DNA of 64,000 nt from Roseomonas marmotae. Lineage in GTDB: Bacteria; Pseudomonadota; Alphaproteobacteria; Acetobacterales; Acetobacteraceae. Under the pieces are notes generated by a model. It worked only from the letters and a program-made list of their open reading frames with translations. It did no database searches and was not told where the DNA came from. This document shows, one piece after another, positions 47,632 through 56,998 of this stretch. Both the position numbers and the translations under genes were made by a program. The stretch covers positions 1,873,501-1,937,500 of the forward strand of contig NZ_CP061091.1 in NCBI RefSeq assembly GCF_017654485.1, read 5' to 3'. How positions within the stretch are numbered: the first letter of the stretch is position 1; each line of letters opens with the position of its first letter.

Positions 47632-47638
47632 ACAGACC

Positions 47639-48946
47639 TTGACTCCCTCCGCCCGTATCGCCGCCGCCATCGCTCTGGTGGCGGATGTCGATGCCTCGCC
47701 GCGACGCCCCGCCGATGCCACGGCCAACGACTTCTTCCGCGGCCGCCGCTATATCGGCAGCGGCGACCGGCGCGCGGTGGCGGAGCGGGCCTGGGGCGTG
47801 CTGCGCCAGCGGCTGCGCCTCACCTGGCACCTGGAGAAGGTCGGCCTGCCGGCGGATGCGCGCCACCTCGTCATGGCGCATCTGCTGTTGGCCGAAGGCT
47901 GGACGCCCGACGGCGTCGAGCAGGGCTTCCCCGGCGGCCGCTTCAACCCGCCGCCGTTGGACCCAGGGGAGCGCAAGGCCGTGGCCGCGCTGGCCGGGCG
48001 CCCGCTCGCCTCATCCGAGATGCCTGAGGCTACCCGCCTAAACCTGCCGGATTGGGCGCTGGAATCCTTCCGCGCCCGCTTCGGCGAGGAACTTCCGGCG
48101 GAGGCCGAGGCGATGGATGCTGCGGCGCCGCTGGACCTGCGCGTCAATCTGCTGCGTGCGACGCGGGAACAGGCCGCCGCCGCTCTGGCTGCCGAGAGAA
48201 TCCAGACTGAGCCCACGCCATATTCGCCCTGGGGCCTGCGCCTGCCGGACCGCCGCCCCATCCTGGCCAGCAAGGCTTTCGCGGATGGGCTGGTGGAAAT
48301 CCAGGATGAGGGCAGCCAGCTGATCGCCCTCCTGACGGGGGCGAAGCCGGGCATGCGGGTCGCCGACTACTGCGCCGGTGCCGCCGGCAAGACCTTGGCC
48401 GTCGCGGCCACCATGGCCAACAAGGGCCGGATCGTCGCCTGCGACGTTTCGGCGACCCGGCTGGAAGGCGCGGTCAAGCGCCTGCGCCGTGCCGGCGTGG
48501 ACAATGCCGAACGCCATCTGCTGACGCCCGGCGACCGCTGGGTGAAACGCCGCGCCGGGCAGTTCGACCGCGTGCTGGTGGATGCGCCCTGCACGGGCAC
48601 CGGCACCTGGCGCCGCAATCCCGATGCCCGGCTCCGCACCACGCCGCGCGATGTGGCGGAGCTTACCGCCAAGCAGCACGACATCCTCGAGAGCACCGCG
48701 AGCCTGGTCGCGAAGGGCGGGCGCCTCGTCTACGCCACATGCTCTGTCCTGCCGGAGGAGAATGTCACGCAGGTGGAGGGATTCCTGGCCCGCCACCAGG
48801 AGTTCGAGGCCGTGCCTTTCGCCCAGGCCTGGGCCGAGGCCACCGACACGCCGCCGCCGGCCGTTGACGGCCCCTGGATGCAGCTCTCGCCCCATCGGCA
48901 CGGTACGGACGGATTCTTTACCGCCGTGCTGCAAAGGCGGAGTTGA
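47639..48946 (+). CDS. rsmB: 16S rRNA m5C methyltransferase RsmB/NOP2-family
   Basis: A 435-residue SAM-dependent cytosine-5 RNA methyltransferase. The N-terminal NusB-like domain (1-140) is followed by the Rossmann domain with MRVADYCAGAAGKTLAVA (about 239-256), the two cysteines Cys318 (DAPCTGTG) and Cys368 (ATCSVLPEEN), which perform release and catalysis, and the RNA-binding C-terminal strand. A TTG start after GGAAGG is chosen; an ATG at 47582 would overlap guaB by 50 bases. Whether it is RsmB or a related NOP2/Sun enzyme is not certain. Confidence 0.87.
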   Translation: MTPSARIAAAIALVADVDASPRRPADATANDFFRGRRYIGSGDRRAVAERAWGVLRQRLRLTWHLEKVGLPADARHLVMAHLLLAEGWTPDGVEQGFPGGRFNPPPLDPGERKAVAALAGRPLASSEMPEATRLNLPDWALESFRARFGEELPAEAEAMDAAAPLDLRVNLLRATREQAAAALAAERIQTEPTPYSPWGLRLPDRRPILASKAFADGLVEIQDEGSQLIALLTGAKPGMRVADYCAGAAGKTLAVAATMANKGRIVACDVSATRLEGAVKRLRRAGVDNAERHLLTPGDRWVKRRAGQFDRVLVDAPCTGTGTWRRNPDARLRTTPRDVAELTAKQHDILESTASLVAKGGRLVYATCSVLPEENVTQVEGFLARHQEFEAVPFAQAWAEATDTPPPAVDGPWMQLSPHRHGTDGFFTAVLQRRS

Positions 48947-49136
48947 CTCCAGCATCCCGATAGCGTGATGGGTGGGACACGCTGTGGCCAATCTGCCACG
49001 GTGAACGACTACATGCGCCTGGAGCCTGGGCAGGACCGCCCAGATGGCCCGACGCGGTTGACGCCAGCAGCCCTTGCCGGTTTTCTTTCCAGTAGAGTGG
49101 GTTGCGAGGGATTTCTGGCATGGGCCGCGACCGGTC

Positions 49137-49445
49137 ATGAACACCATCACGCGCGCGCAGCTGGCCGAGGCGATCTACGCCCAGGTCGGCCTCTCCCGCA
49201 ACGAAAGCGCCGAGCTGCTGGAGGATGTGCTGGAACGCGTGGCCGCCGCGCTGGAGAGCGGGCGGGCCGTGAAGATCTCGGCCTTCGGCACCTTCACGGT
49301 GCGCCAGAAGGGGCTGCGCGTCGGCCGTAATCCGAAAACCGGAGTCGAGGTGCCCATCATGCCCCGGCGAGTGCTTTCTTTCCGTCCCAGCCAGGTGCTG
49401 AAAGCCCGGCTGAACGGCGAGACGGTCCCGGCCAGTGATGAGTGA
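49137..49445 (+). CDS. ihfA: Integration host factor alpha subunit
   Basis: A 102-residue HU/IHF-fold protein that bends DNA at specific sites. [35 protein letters not shown] is the helical body, and [24 protein letters not shown] (about 46-69) contains the beta-arm and the DNA-intercalating Pro that lies in the same loop as in IHF alpha. The last eight bases overlap the merR gene. Confidence 0.93.
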   Translation: MNTITRAQLAEAIYAQVGLSRNESAELLEDVLERVAAALESGRAVKISAFGTFTVRQKGLRVGRNPKTGVEVPIMPRRVLSFRPSQVLKARLNGETVPASDE

Positions 49446-49902
49446 CGAAGACCTGCCCGGCCCGGGGGAGGAACAGGAACCCGCAGCCGAGGCCTCGGGG
49501 CGCCTTCGCAAGGCGCCGACGGCCTTCCGTACCATCAGCGAGGTGGCCGAGGACCTGAACATCCCTCAGCATGTGCTGCGCTTCTGGGAAACCAAGTTCC
49601 CGCAGCTGAAGCCGCTGAAGCGGGGTGGCGGCCGTCGGTATTACCGCCCCGAGGATATCGCCCTGCTGCGCCGCATCGGCGACCTTCTGTATACGCAGGG
49701 CTACACCATCAAGGGCGTCCAGCGCCTGCTGCGCGAAGGCGGGCTCGATGCCGCCGAGCCCCAGGATGCCGAGGCCGAGCTTCCCGCCCCCGAGTCCCTG
49801 CCCGTAGAGCCGGGCCAGATGGCGCTCCGCGAGGCTATGGCGGAGCTGGAGGTCCTCTCGGCGGAACTCCATGCGCTGATCCGCACTTACCTTCCGAGCT
49901 AA
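49438..49902 (+). CDS. MerR-family transcriptional regulator
   Basis: A 154-residue regulator with an N-terminal helix-turn-helix of MerR type: [41 protein letters not shown] (about 30-71), with the wing. It lacks the C-terminal metal/redox Cys pairs, and has an acidic tail, so it likely senses no metal. The pair ihfA-merR, followed by tRNA-Pro, is a conserved alphaproteobacterial block. It starts at ATG 49438; the GTG at 49435 is adjacent. Confidence 0.9.
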   Translation: MSDEDLPGPGEEQEPAAEASGRLRKAPTAFRTISEVAEDLNIPQHVLRFWETKFPQLKPLKRGGGRRYYRPEDIALLRRIGDLLYTQGYTIKGVQRLLREGGLDAAEPQDAEAELPAPESLPVEPGQMALREAMAELEVLSAELHALIRTYLPS

Positions 49903-49966
49903 GCCATCACCATTTACGGGCATGGGGGCTTGAGGCCGGAGAAGGCCGGTGCTATGCCCCGGCCAA

Positions 49967-50043
49967 CGGAATGTGGCGCAGCCTGGTAGCGCACTTGTCT
50001 GGGGGACAAGGGGTCGTGGGTTCGAATCCCGCCATTCCGACCA
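49967..50043 (+). tRNA. tRNA-Pro (anticodon GGG)
   Basis: Acceptor CGGAATG pairs with CATTCCG, with discriminator A and encoded CCA (50041-50043). The anticodon stem CTTGT/ACAAG encloses CTGGGGG, with GGG at 34-36. The T loop is TTCGAAT. A T-run follows the gene. Confidence 0.97.
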
Positions 50044-50235
50044 TTTTTCGCACAATCTGATCCTTCCCCTTCGGTCGGCTTTCTGGGCCTGGGTGTTGTG
50101 CCGCAGCCGATCCCTGGCTGCCGAGGATCAACCCTTTCGCATCTTCGCCCCGCTACCGGCGCCCCCTCTGGCGACGGCACGCTACGCGACGCCTGCTTTT
50201 TTCCATGAAAAATGATGCCGGCTGTTTCCTGGGTC

Positions 50236-50265
50236 TTGCACCTGGCGCGAGGGGCCACATATTCT
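50236..50265 (+). promoter_or_regulatory. Possible promoter of the 50.3 kb small protein gene
   Basis: TTGCAC (50236-50241), an 18-base spacer and TATTCT (50260-50265). The 279-base stretch 50044-50322 otherwise holds only an AT-rich T5/A5 motif around 50198-50212. Confidence 0.45.
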
Positions 50266-50322
50266 CGACATCACAAGCACGTGAGTTGGTCTTGGGCGGC
50301 CAACGAAAACAAGGCTCTTCCG

Positions 50323-50595
50323 ATGTCTCCCTATCATCACACGCCATCGTTACCTGAGCTGAACGAAGCCATGGAGATCACCGGTGGTGTGATTCAGGAG
50401 GGAGACCTCCATTCGCGCATCACCGCCCTGTGCATGATGGCCTATGTCGTCTCGCGCTACCCGGAAGGGCCCCTCCAGGAGCTCGCCGAGGATATGCTGG
50501 CCTCCTACATCGCTGAGGCGCGGGTCACGCCGGAAGATGTGGCGGTGATCCGCCACTTCCGGATGGCCGAGCTGCAGGACGCCAGCGAGCACTGA
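50323..50595 (+). CDS. Conserved small protein of unknown function
   Basis: A 90-residue acidic, mostly helical protein (LPELNEAMEITGGVIQEG, then RITALCMMAYVVSRYPEG and LAEDMLASYIAEAR). No membrane segment or motif is visible. Its codon use matches its neighbours and a promoter lies upstream. I recognise no family; it could be a regulator of size typical for small alphaproteobacterial conserved proteins. Confidence 0.65.
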   Translation: MSPYHHTPSLPELNEAMEITGGVIQEGDLHSRITALCMMAYVVSRYPEGPLQELAEDMLASYIAEARVTPEDVAVIRHFRMAELQDASEH

Positions 50596-50614
50596 GGGCC
50601 GCCCGCCCGCGCCG

Positions 50615-51529
50615 TTACCCGGCGCGGGAGATCCGGCGGCAATGTTCCAGCGCCGCCTCGATCAGGTTGTCGCCGGCTTCCGGCGTGCGGAAGGCCGAAT
50701 GGGCGGAAAGCGTCACATTCGGCATCCGCGTCAGCGGGTGATCCGCCGGCAGCGGCTCGATGTCGAACACATCCAGCCCTGCATGCCCGAGCTTGCCGGA
50801 GGCCAGCGCCTCCAGCATCGCCGCCTCATCCACCACAGCGCCGCGGGCTGTGTTGATCAGGATGGCGCCGTCGCGAAGCATCGCGATCCGCTCACGGGAG
50901 AGGAAGCCCCGCGTCTCGTCGTTCAGGAGCAGATGCACGGAGAGGATGTGGCTCTCCGCCAGCAGCCGCTCCAGCGGGACGAATTCGACGCCAGGGCAGG
51001 TCTTCGGGCTACGGTTCCAGGCCAGCACCTTCATGCCCGCGCCCAGCGAGAGCCGGGCCATCTCCTGCGCGATGCCGCCGAAGCCCAGCAGCCCCACGGT
51101 TTTGCCGGTCAGCTGCATGCCGTCCGTGCGCAGCCAGTTGCCGGCGCGCATCTCCCGGTCCATCCGCGCCAGCCCCTTGGCTGAGGCCCACATCAGCGCG
51201 AAGGCGCATTCGGCCACGGCGGTATCGCCATAGCCCTTGATGATGTGCACCTCGATGCCGAGCCCCGCCAGTTCCTCCGGGCTCATGTAGCTGCGCGCCC
51301 CGGTGCCGAGGAACACCACGTGCTTCAGCCCCGCGCATTGCCGCGCGATATCGGTCGGCAGGTAGGTGTGGTCGATGATGGCGATCTCCGCGTCGCCCAT
51401 TGCGGCCGGGATCGCCGGTGGCTTGATGTCCGGCTGCAGGTTCACCTGCAGCGCGACGTCATCGGCGCGGCGCAGCCGCTCCGCCACGGCGCCCAGGGTC
51501 GGGTTGGCATCGACAAATACGGCGCGCAT
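50615..51529 (-). CDS. D-isomer-specific 2-hydroxyacid dehydrogenase
   Basis: A 304-residue NAD-dependent enzyme of the PGDH/glyoxylate reductase type. The Rossmann motif is VGLLGFGGIAQEMA (about 144-157), and the catalytic Arg (INTARGAVVDE, about 227), Glu (DVFDIEPLP) and His (LSAHSAFRTPEAG) are in the usual order. There is no ACT regulatory domain as in SerA. The substrate is not defined. Next to it is a TyrA-like gene in the same direction. Confidence 0.86.
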   Translation of the reverse strand: MRAVFVDANPTLGAVAERLRRADDVALQVNLQPDIKPPAIPAAMGDAEIAIIDHTYLPTDIARQCAGLKHVVFLGTGARSYMSPEELAGLGIEVHIIKGYGDTAVAECAFALMWASAKGLARMDREMRAGNWLRTDGMQLTGKTVGLLGFGGIAQEMARLSLGAGMKVLAWNRSPKTCPGVEFVPLERLLAESHILSVHLLLNDETRGFLSRERIAMLRDGAILINTARGAVVDEAAMLEALASGKLGHAGLDVFDIEPLPADHPLTRMPNVTLSAHSAFRTPEAGDNLIEAALEHCRRISRAG

Positions 51530-51587
51530 GGATCTTCCTCTCCCACTGTCCAGCTGATGCTGACGTGATGGCAGGCGGCGCCGCGCG

Positions 51588-52367
51588 TCAAGTCGGGCGC
51601 AGCCGCTCCAGCACCTCGCCGGTCGCCTCGGCGAAGCGCTCGCGCACCTCCGCAGCGAAGGGATTGTCGCGGGCGATGGTGCGGAACAGCGCCTCCGAAT
51701 CATGCCGGACCGTATCCACCATGCGCGTCAGGTGGTCGAAGGTGGTGGTGCGCAGCTCCAGCGGCGGCACGTCCATGGCCAGCACGATGCGGGAGATGAT
51801 GTGCGTCAGCCCCTGCACATAGGCCATCTGCCGGTCATGCTCCTCCGGCGTCGTGACCACCACCTCCAGGCCGAAGGCCCGTTGCAGGAAGCGCTTCGCC
51901 AGCCGCGCGCGCGCGCGGTCGCGCCCGGGGCAGAGGGCGATCCGCAGCCCGGCGATGCCGTTCTTCCCGCTCTGCGGGCCGAACAGGGGATGGGTGCCGA
52001 GGATATCGACATGCGGCGGCAGGACCTCCTCCAGCACCGCCAGCGGCGCGACCTTCACCGAGCAGACATCCACGACCAGCGTGCCCGGCCGCAGATGCGG
52101 CGCGATGGCGGTGGCGACCGCCCGCATCTGCGCAAGCGGCACCGCCAGCACCACGATCTCCTGCTTCCCGACCCCGGCCAGGCCGGCGGTGGTGCCGGGC
52201 AGGTCGGCGGCGTCGCGCGCGGGGTCATGCACCAGCACATCGAAGGTGCGTTCCAGATGCGGCAGGATGAAAGCGCCGAAGGCCCCGCATCCGATCAGCC
52301 CCAATGATGGTCGGGGCCGGGCACGATCGGGGCGCGGCAGCGTGGCGATATCGGCCAGGTCAAACAT
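51588..52367 (-). CDS. Prephenate/arogenate dehydrogenase TyrA-like
   Basis: A 259-residue NAD(P)-dependent enzyme of tyrosine synthesis. The dinucleotide motif is LGLIGCGAFGAFI (22-34), and THPLFGPQSG (about 126-135) and QMAYVQGLTHIISR (about 181-194) are the prephenate-binding helices typical of TyrA. It is shorter than the E. coli bifunctional TyrA and lacks the chorismate mutase and ACT domains. Gene naming is left open because NAD/NADP and prephenate/arogenate preferences cannot be read. Confidence 0.87.
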   Translation of the reverse strand: MFDLADIATLPRPDRARPRPSLGLIGCGAFGAFILPHLERTFDVLVHDPARDAADLPGTTAGLAGVGKQEIVVLAVPLAQMRAVATAIAPHLRPGTLVVDVCSVKVAPLAVLEEVLPPHVDILGTHPLFGPQSGKNGIAGLRIALCPGRDRARARLAKRFLQRAFGLEVVVTTPEEHDRQMAYVQGLTHIISRIVLAMDVPPLELRTTTFDHLTRMVDTVRHDSEALFRTIARDNPFAAEVRERFAEATGEVLERLRPT

Positions 52368-52421
52368 GAAGTCCCTCGTCCAGGCGGCGCTGCTACTGCG
52401 AGGGGGAGGTCCAGAAACGAA

Positions 52422-52443
52422 CATGCCGCCTCGCGGCGGCATG
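52422..52443 (-). terminator. Hairpin in the cysK-tyrA interval
   Basis: CATGCCGCC (52422-52430) TCGC GGCGGCATG (52435-52443) is a perfect 9-bp stem-loop. On the minus strand it is followed by TTCGTTTC, so it may end the cysK transcript. Confidence 0.55.
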
Positions 52444-52567
52444 GTTTCGGTAAAGATCGATCCTGCCGCGCGCTATGGGAGCGTGCGGTAATACCAGCTC
52501 AGGGCAGGAAGGATGGCGTTCATGCCCTAGAGAGGCGCCCGATTTCGCCCGCCGTCAAGGGCGTTTT

Positions 52568-53538
52568 TCACAACCCGTGGAAGAGTTCGGTGGAGAGGTA
52601 ACGTTCGGCGAAGGAGGCGGCGATGCCGATGATGAGTTGGTTGTGGTGCTGGGGTTGGGCGGCGAGGTCGAGCATGGCGTGGAGGACGGCGCCGGAGGAG
52701 ATGCCGATGGGGATGCCTTCGGTGCGGGCGCAGAGGCGTGCGGCGGCGAAGGCCTCGCGTTCGGTGACGCGGCGGAGGAGGTCGATGCGTTCGAGTTCGA
52801 GGACGCCGGGCCTGAAGCCGGCGCCGATGCCCTGGATTTCGTGGGGTCCGGGGTCGTCGCCGGAGAGGACGGCGGATTCGGCCGGCTCGACGCCGACGAG
52901 GGTGAGGCCGGGGCGGCGGGGCTTGAGGGCGCGGGCGATGCCGGTCAGCGTGCCGCCGGTGCCGAGGCCGGCGACGATGACATCGGCCTGGCCGTGGCTG
53001 TCGGCCCAGATTTCCTCGGCGGTGGTGGCTGCGTGGATGGCGGGGTTGGCGGGGTTGTCGAACTGGCGGGGCATCCAGGCGCCGGGGGTCTGGGCGGCGA
53101 TGCGCTCGGCCTCGGCGATGGCGCCGGCCATGCCCTGGCGGGCGGGGGTGAGGACGACCTCGGCACCGAGCAGGCGGAGCATCTTGCGCCGCTCGGTGGA
53201 GGCGCCGTCGGGCATGGTGACGACGAGGCGGTAGCCGCGGGCGGCGGCGGCGAAGGCCAGCGCGATGCCGGTGTTGCCGGAGGTGGGCTCGACGATGGTG
53301 GCGCCGGGGGTGAGGGTGCCGGCGGCCTCGGCCTCGGCGATCATGGCCTGGCCGATGCGGTCCTTCAGCGAGCCGAGCGGGTTGAAGAATTCGAGCTTGA
53401 GCGCGAGGCGGGCGGAGAGGCCGCAAGTGGCCTCGATGCGGGCAGGCGGACCAGCGGGGTATGGCCGATGGTGTCGAGGATGCTGTCATGGAGGCGGCCG
53501 GGGCGGGGGGCGGTGCTGGGGGTGTGACCTGCGGGCAT
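52568..53538 (-). pseudogene. cysK: Cysteine synthase CysK with a frameshift
   Basis: Makes cysteine from O-acetylserine and sulfide. The N-terminal part (MPAGHTPSTAPRPGRLHDSI, then IGHTPLVRLP) and the rest lie in different frames: the first breaks at about 53441, and adding one base (CCC to CCCC) restores RIEATCGLSARLALKLEFFNP and the PLP-Lys block GSLKDRIGQAMIAEAEAAG. The remaining 260 residues (EPTSGNTGIALAFAAAARG, GTGGTLTGIARAL, IPIGISSGAV) are intact. The total length is 971 bases, one short of 324 codons. Either a real lesion or a sequencing error in a G-run. Confidence 0.85.
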
Positions 53539-53604
53539 GGGAGGGCTATACCACGAGGAGGGGGCGTGGATCAGGGTGAAAGGGAAGGCAGGCGCGTGGT
53601 TGGG

Positions 53605-54060
53605 ATGATGTTGCGGCGGGACCGGGCGATGGTGGCGGTCTCGATCATGCTGGATGTGGGGTTCCACGCGGGACGCGGGTCGGTGGTGCCGGCGGGCGAC
53701 ATCGCTGAGCGGCTGGGGGAGGCGCGGCGGGGCATCGAGCCGGTGCTGCAGGCGCTGTCGCGGGCGGGGCTGCTGGGCAGCACGCGGGGGCCGAAGGGCG
53801 GCTACCGGCTGGGGCGGGCGGCGCGCGACATCCGGCTGTCGGAGGTGGTGGCGGCGGTGAGCGGCGGAGTAGGGGAGGACGAGGCGGCGGAGGCGGCGGG
53901 CTCGCCGCTGAATGAGGCGGTGGTGGTGCCGCTCTGGGCGGAGCTGGAGGCGGGCCTCGCCGCCATCCTGGAGCAGCTGACGCTGGCCGAACTGCTGCGC
54001 CGCGCCGCCGCACAGGGCCTGCGACGCCCCACACCAGAAGCCCTCAACTTCGCTATCTGA
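53605..54060 (+). CDS. Rrf2-family transcriptional regulator without iron-sulfur cysteines
   Basis: A 151-residue winged-helix regulator. RAMVAVSIMLDVGFHAGRGSVVPAGDIAERLG carries the start of the domain and RRGIEPVLQALSRAGLLGSTRGPKGGYRLGR is the recognition helix and wing of the Rrf2 family. There is no cysteine at all, so, unlike IscR and NsrR, it cannot hold a cluster; CymR, which controls cysteine metabolism, is also cluster-free. It is divergent from cysK with 66 bases between, suggesting a cysteine-related regulon. A GTG at 53596 is an alternative start. Confidence 0.82.
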   Translation: MMLRRDRAMVAVSIMLDVGFHAGRGSVVPAGDIAERLGEARRGIEPVLQALSRAGLLGSTRGPKGGYRLGRAARDIRLSEVVAAVSGGVGEDEAAEAAGSPLNEAVVVPLWAELEAGLAAILEQLTLAELLRRAAAQGLRRPTPEALNFAI

Positions 54061-54167
54061 GAGACCATCCCACTTCCCGCAAAGCACCCTTGCATCGCTG
54101 ACAACCCACCGTCATGCTCCGCCTCAACGGGCCGCAAAAGGCTTGGTGAGGGGTTCAGGAAGGCAGG

Positions 54168-54963
54168 GTGCGAAGGGTGCAGGACACCAACCGCGATTCG
54201 GGCGTCATCCTGCAGACGGATGGCCTGACGAAAGAATTCCTTGGCTTCGTCGCCGTGGGCGATGTGTCGCTGCGCGTGCGCCGTGGCAGCATCCACGGGC
54301 TCATCGGCCCCAACGGAGCCGGCAAGACCACCTGCTTCAATCTGCTGACCAAGTTCCTGCAGCCCACGCGCGGCAGCATCCGGTTCGATGGTCGCGATAT
54401 CACCCGTATGAGGCCGGCCGAGGTGGCGCGGTTGGGGCTGGTGCGGAGCTTCCAGATCTCGGCGGTCTTCCCGCATCTGACGGTGCTGGAGAATGTGCGT
54501 GTCGCGCTCCAGCGCAGCCGTGGCGGCAGCTTTGATTTCTGGCGCTCCGACAGCGTGCTGCGCGCCTATGACGAGCGTGCCATGGAACTGCTGGAGGATG
54601 TCGGGCTGATCGGTTTCACCCACCGCCCGGCGGGGGAACTGCCTTATGGCCGCAAGCGGGCGCTGGAGATCGCGACCACCCTGGCGCTGGACCCCGTGAT
54701 GATGCTGCTGGACGAGCCCACCGCCGGCATGACGGCCGAGGATGTGGACCGCATCGTCAACCTGATCCGCCGCGTCGCCACCGGACGCACCGTGCTGATG
54801 GTGGAGCATAACCTGAAGGTGGTGGAAGGGCTTTGCGATACCATCACCGTGCTGACGCGTGGCCGTATCCTGGCGGAAGGGGACTATGCCACCGTCTCGC
54901 GCAATCCGGAGGTGGTGGCAGCCTATCTCGGCACCGATCCCAGCATCGCGGGGGCCAGCGCCC

Positions 54964-54971
<8 letters not shown>
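54168..54971 (+). CDS. livG: Branched-chain-type ABC importer ATPase LivG
   Basis: A 267-residue ABC ATPase of the HAAT (Liv) family. Walker A GPNGAGKTT (about 48-56), the switch FQISAVFPHLTVLEN, an ABC signature degenerate at its start (LPYGRKRALEIATTL instead of LSGGQQ), Walker B MMLLDEPTAGM (about 182-192) and MVEHNLKVVEGL switch are visible. The initiation codon is a GTG at 54168 or 54177. It overlaps livF by eight bases. It heads a complete transporter operon, running in the order G, F, K, H, M. Confidence 0.92.
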
Positions 54972-55668
<697 letters not shown>

Positions 55669-55699
55669 ACGGCTGCTGACCAACACGGGAGAGAACAGA

Positions 55700-56938
55700 A
55701 TGACCCAGGATCGTCGCACGCTTCTCAAGACAGCGGCGGCTGCTTCGCTGCTGCCTGCCGTGGGCCTGCCGGCCAGTGCCCGGGCACAGTCCAATACGCT
55801 GAAGATCGGCGTTCTGAACGACCAGTCCGGCGTGTACCGGGAAGTCTCGGGCCCGACCTCGACGGCTTGCGTGCGGCAGGCCGTCTTGGATTCCGGCATC
55901 GCCGCCAAGAGTATCAATGTGGAGGTCGTGCAGGCCGACCACCAGAACAAGCCTGATGTCGGCGCCACCATCGCCCGCCAGTGGATCGACCGGGACGGCG
56001 TGGATGTCATCATCGATGTGCCGAATTCCGCCGTCGCGCTGGCCATCAGCGGCATCGTGCGTGAGAAGAACAAGGCTTATTTAAACTCGACCGGCGGCAC
56101 CACGGAACTGACCGGCGGGCAGTGCAGCCCGAACACCATCCACTGGACCTACGACACCTACATGCTGGCGAAGTCCACGGGCGCCGCCATGGTGAAGACA
56201 GGCGGAGACTCCTGGTTCTTCATCACCGCCGACTACGCCTTCGGCCATGACCTCGAGAAGAACACGACGAAGTTCGTGCAGGCCGCCGGCGGCAAGGTGC
56301 TGGGTGCTGTGCGGCATCCGCTGCAATCCACCGATTTCTCCTCCTATCTGCTGCAGGCGCAGCAGAGCCGGGCGAAGGTGATCGGCCTGGCCAATGCCGG
56401 CACGGATACCATCAACAGCGTGAAGCAGGCAGCCGAGTTCGGCGTCACGCGCCGCGGCACCAAGATCGCGGTGATGCTGATGTTCATCAACGATGTGCAT
56501 GCGCTGGGCCTGAATGCCGCGCAGGGGCTGGTCTGCACCGAGAGCTTCTATTGGGACCTGAACGACCGCACCCGTGCCTTCACCAACCGCGTGAAGGGCA
56601 GCCTGGGCGGCAACTACCCGGCCATGTCCCACGCCGGCTGCTATGCCTCCGTGCTGCATTACCTGAAGGCGGTGAACGACATGGGCTTCGCCGCCGCCAA
56701 GGCCAGCGGCGCAGATGTCGTGACCCGCATGAAGGCGATGCCGACGGACGACGACTGCTTCGGCCAGGGCACCATCCGCGCCGATGGCCGCAAGCTGCAC
56801 CCCGCCTATCTCTTCGAGGTGAAGACGCCGGGCGAATCGAAGGGGGCCTGGGATTACTACAAGCTGTTGCAGACCACGGGGCCCGAGGAAGCCTGGCGCC
56901 CGGTGTCCGAAGGCGGCTGCAGCCTGATCCGTGCCTGA
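55700..56938 (+). CDS. livK: Branched-chain-type ABC transporter substrate-binding protein
   Basis: A 412-residue periplasmic binding protein of the type 1 fold. A twin-arginine signal (DRRTLLKTAAAASLLPAVGLPASARAQ in pieces; about 4-30) precedes the mature start TLKIGVLNDQSGVYREVSGP. The GTTELTGGQCSPNTIHWTYDTY block and a C-terminal GQGTIRADGRKLHPAYLFEVK domain are typical of the ABC-type amino-acid/amide group. The ligand is not fixed; this subgroup includes proteins for aromatic acids, amides and urea as well as branched-chain amino acids. Confidence 0.9.
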   Translation: MTQDRRTLLKTAAAASLLPAVGLPASARAQSNTLKIGVLNDQSGVYREVSGPTSTACVRQAVLDSGIAAKSINVEVVQADHQNKPDVGATIARQWIDRDGVDVIIDVPNSAVALAISGIVREKNKAYLNSTGGTTELTGGQCSPNTIHWTYDTYMLAKSTGAAMVKTGGDSWFFITADYAFGHDLEKNTTKFVQAAGGKVLGAVRHPLQSTDFSSYLLQAQQSRAKVIGLANAGTDTINSVKQAAEFGVTRRGTKIAVMLMFINDVHALGLNAAQGLVCTESFYWDLNDRTRAFTNRVKGSLGGNYPAMSHAGCYASVLHYLKAVNDMGFAAAKASGADVVTRMKAMPTDDDCFGQGTIRADGRKLHPAYLFEVKTPGESKGAWDYYKLLQTTGPEEAWRPVSEGGCSLIRA

Positions 56939-56944
56939 TCTCCC

Positions 56945-56966
56945 GGCGGGGCCATAGGGCCCCGCC
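56945..56966 (+). terminator. Hairpin between livK and livH
   Basis: GGCGGGGC (56945-56952) and GCCCCGCC (56959-56966) form a perfect stem just after livK. Such hairpins are common after binding-protein genes and lower expression of the membrane subunits. Confidence 0.55.
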
Positions 56967-56998
56967 GCCTTCTCCTTGTCACGCGGGGCCGCAAGCCG

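Noticed and set aside
44614..47727. Another 1,000-codon minus-strand frame opposite ppx/gppA, rlmE and guaB
   Set aside because: Shadow frame in high-GC DNA; the genes on the plus strand have catalytic residues and normal lengths.
52475..53527. Long + strand frame opposite cysK encoding a Gly/Asp-rich protein
   Set aside because: It is the shadow of cysK, kept open by the skewed composition; the cysteine synthase motifs on the minus strand are decisive.
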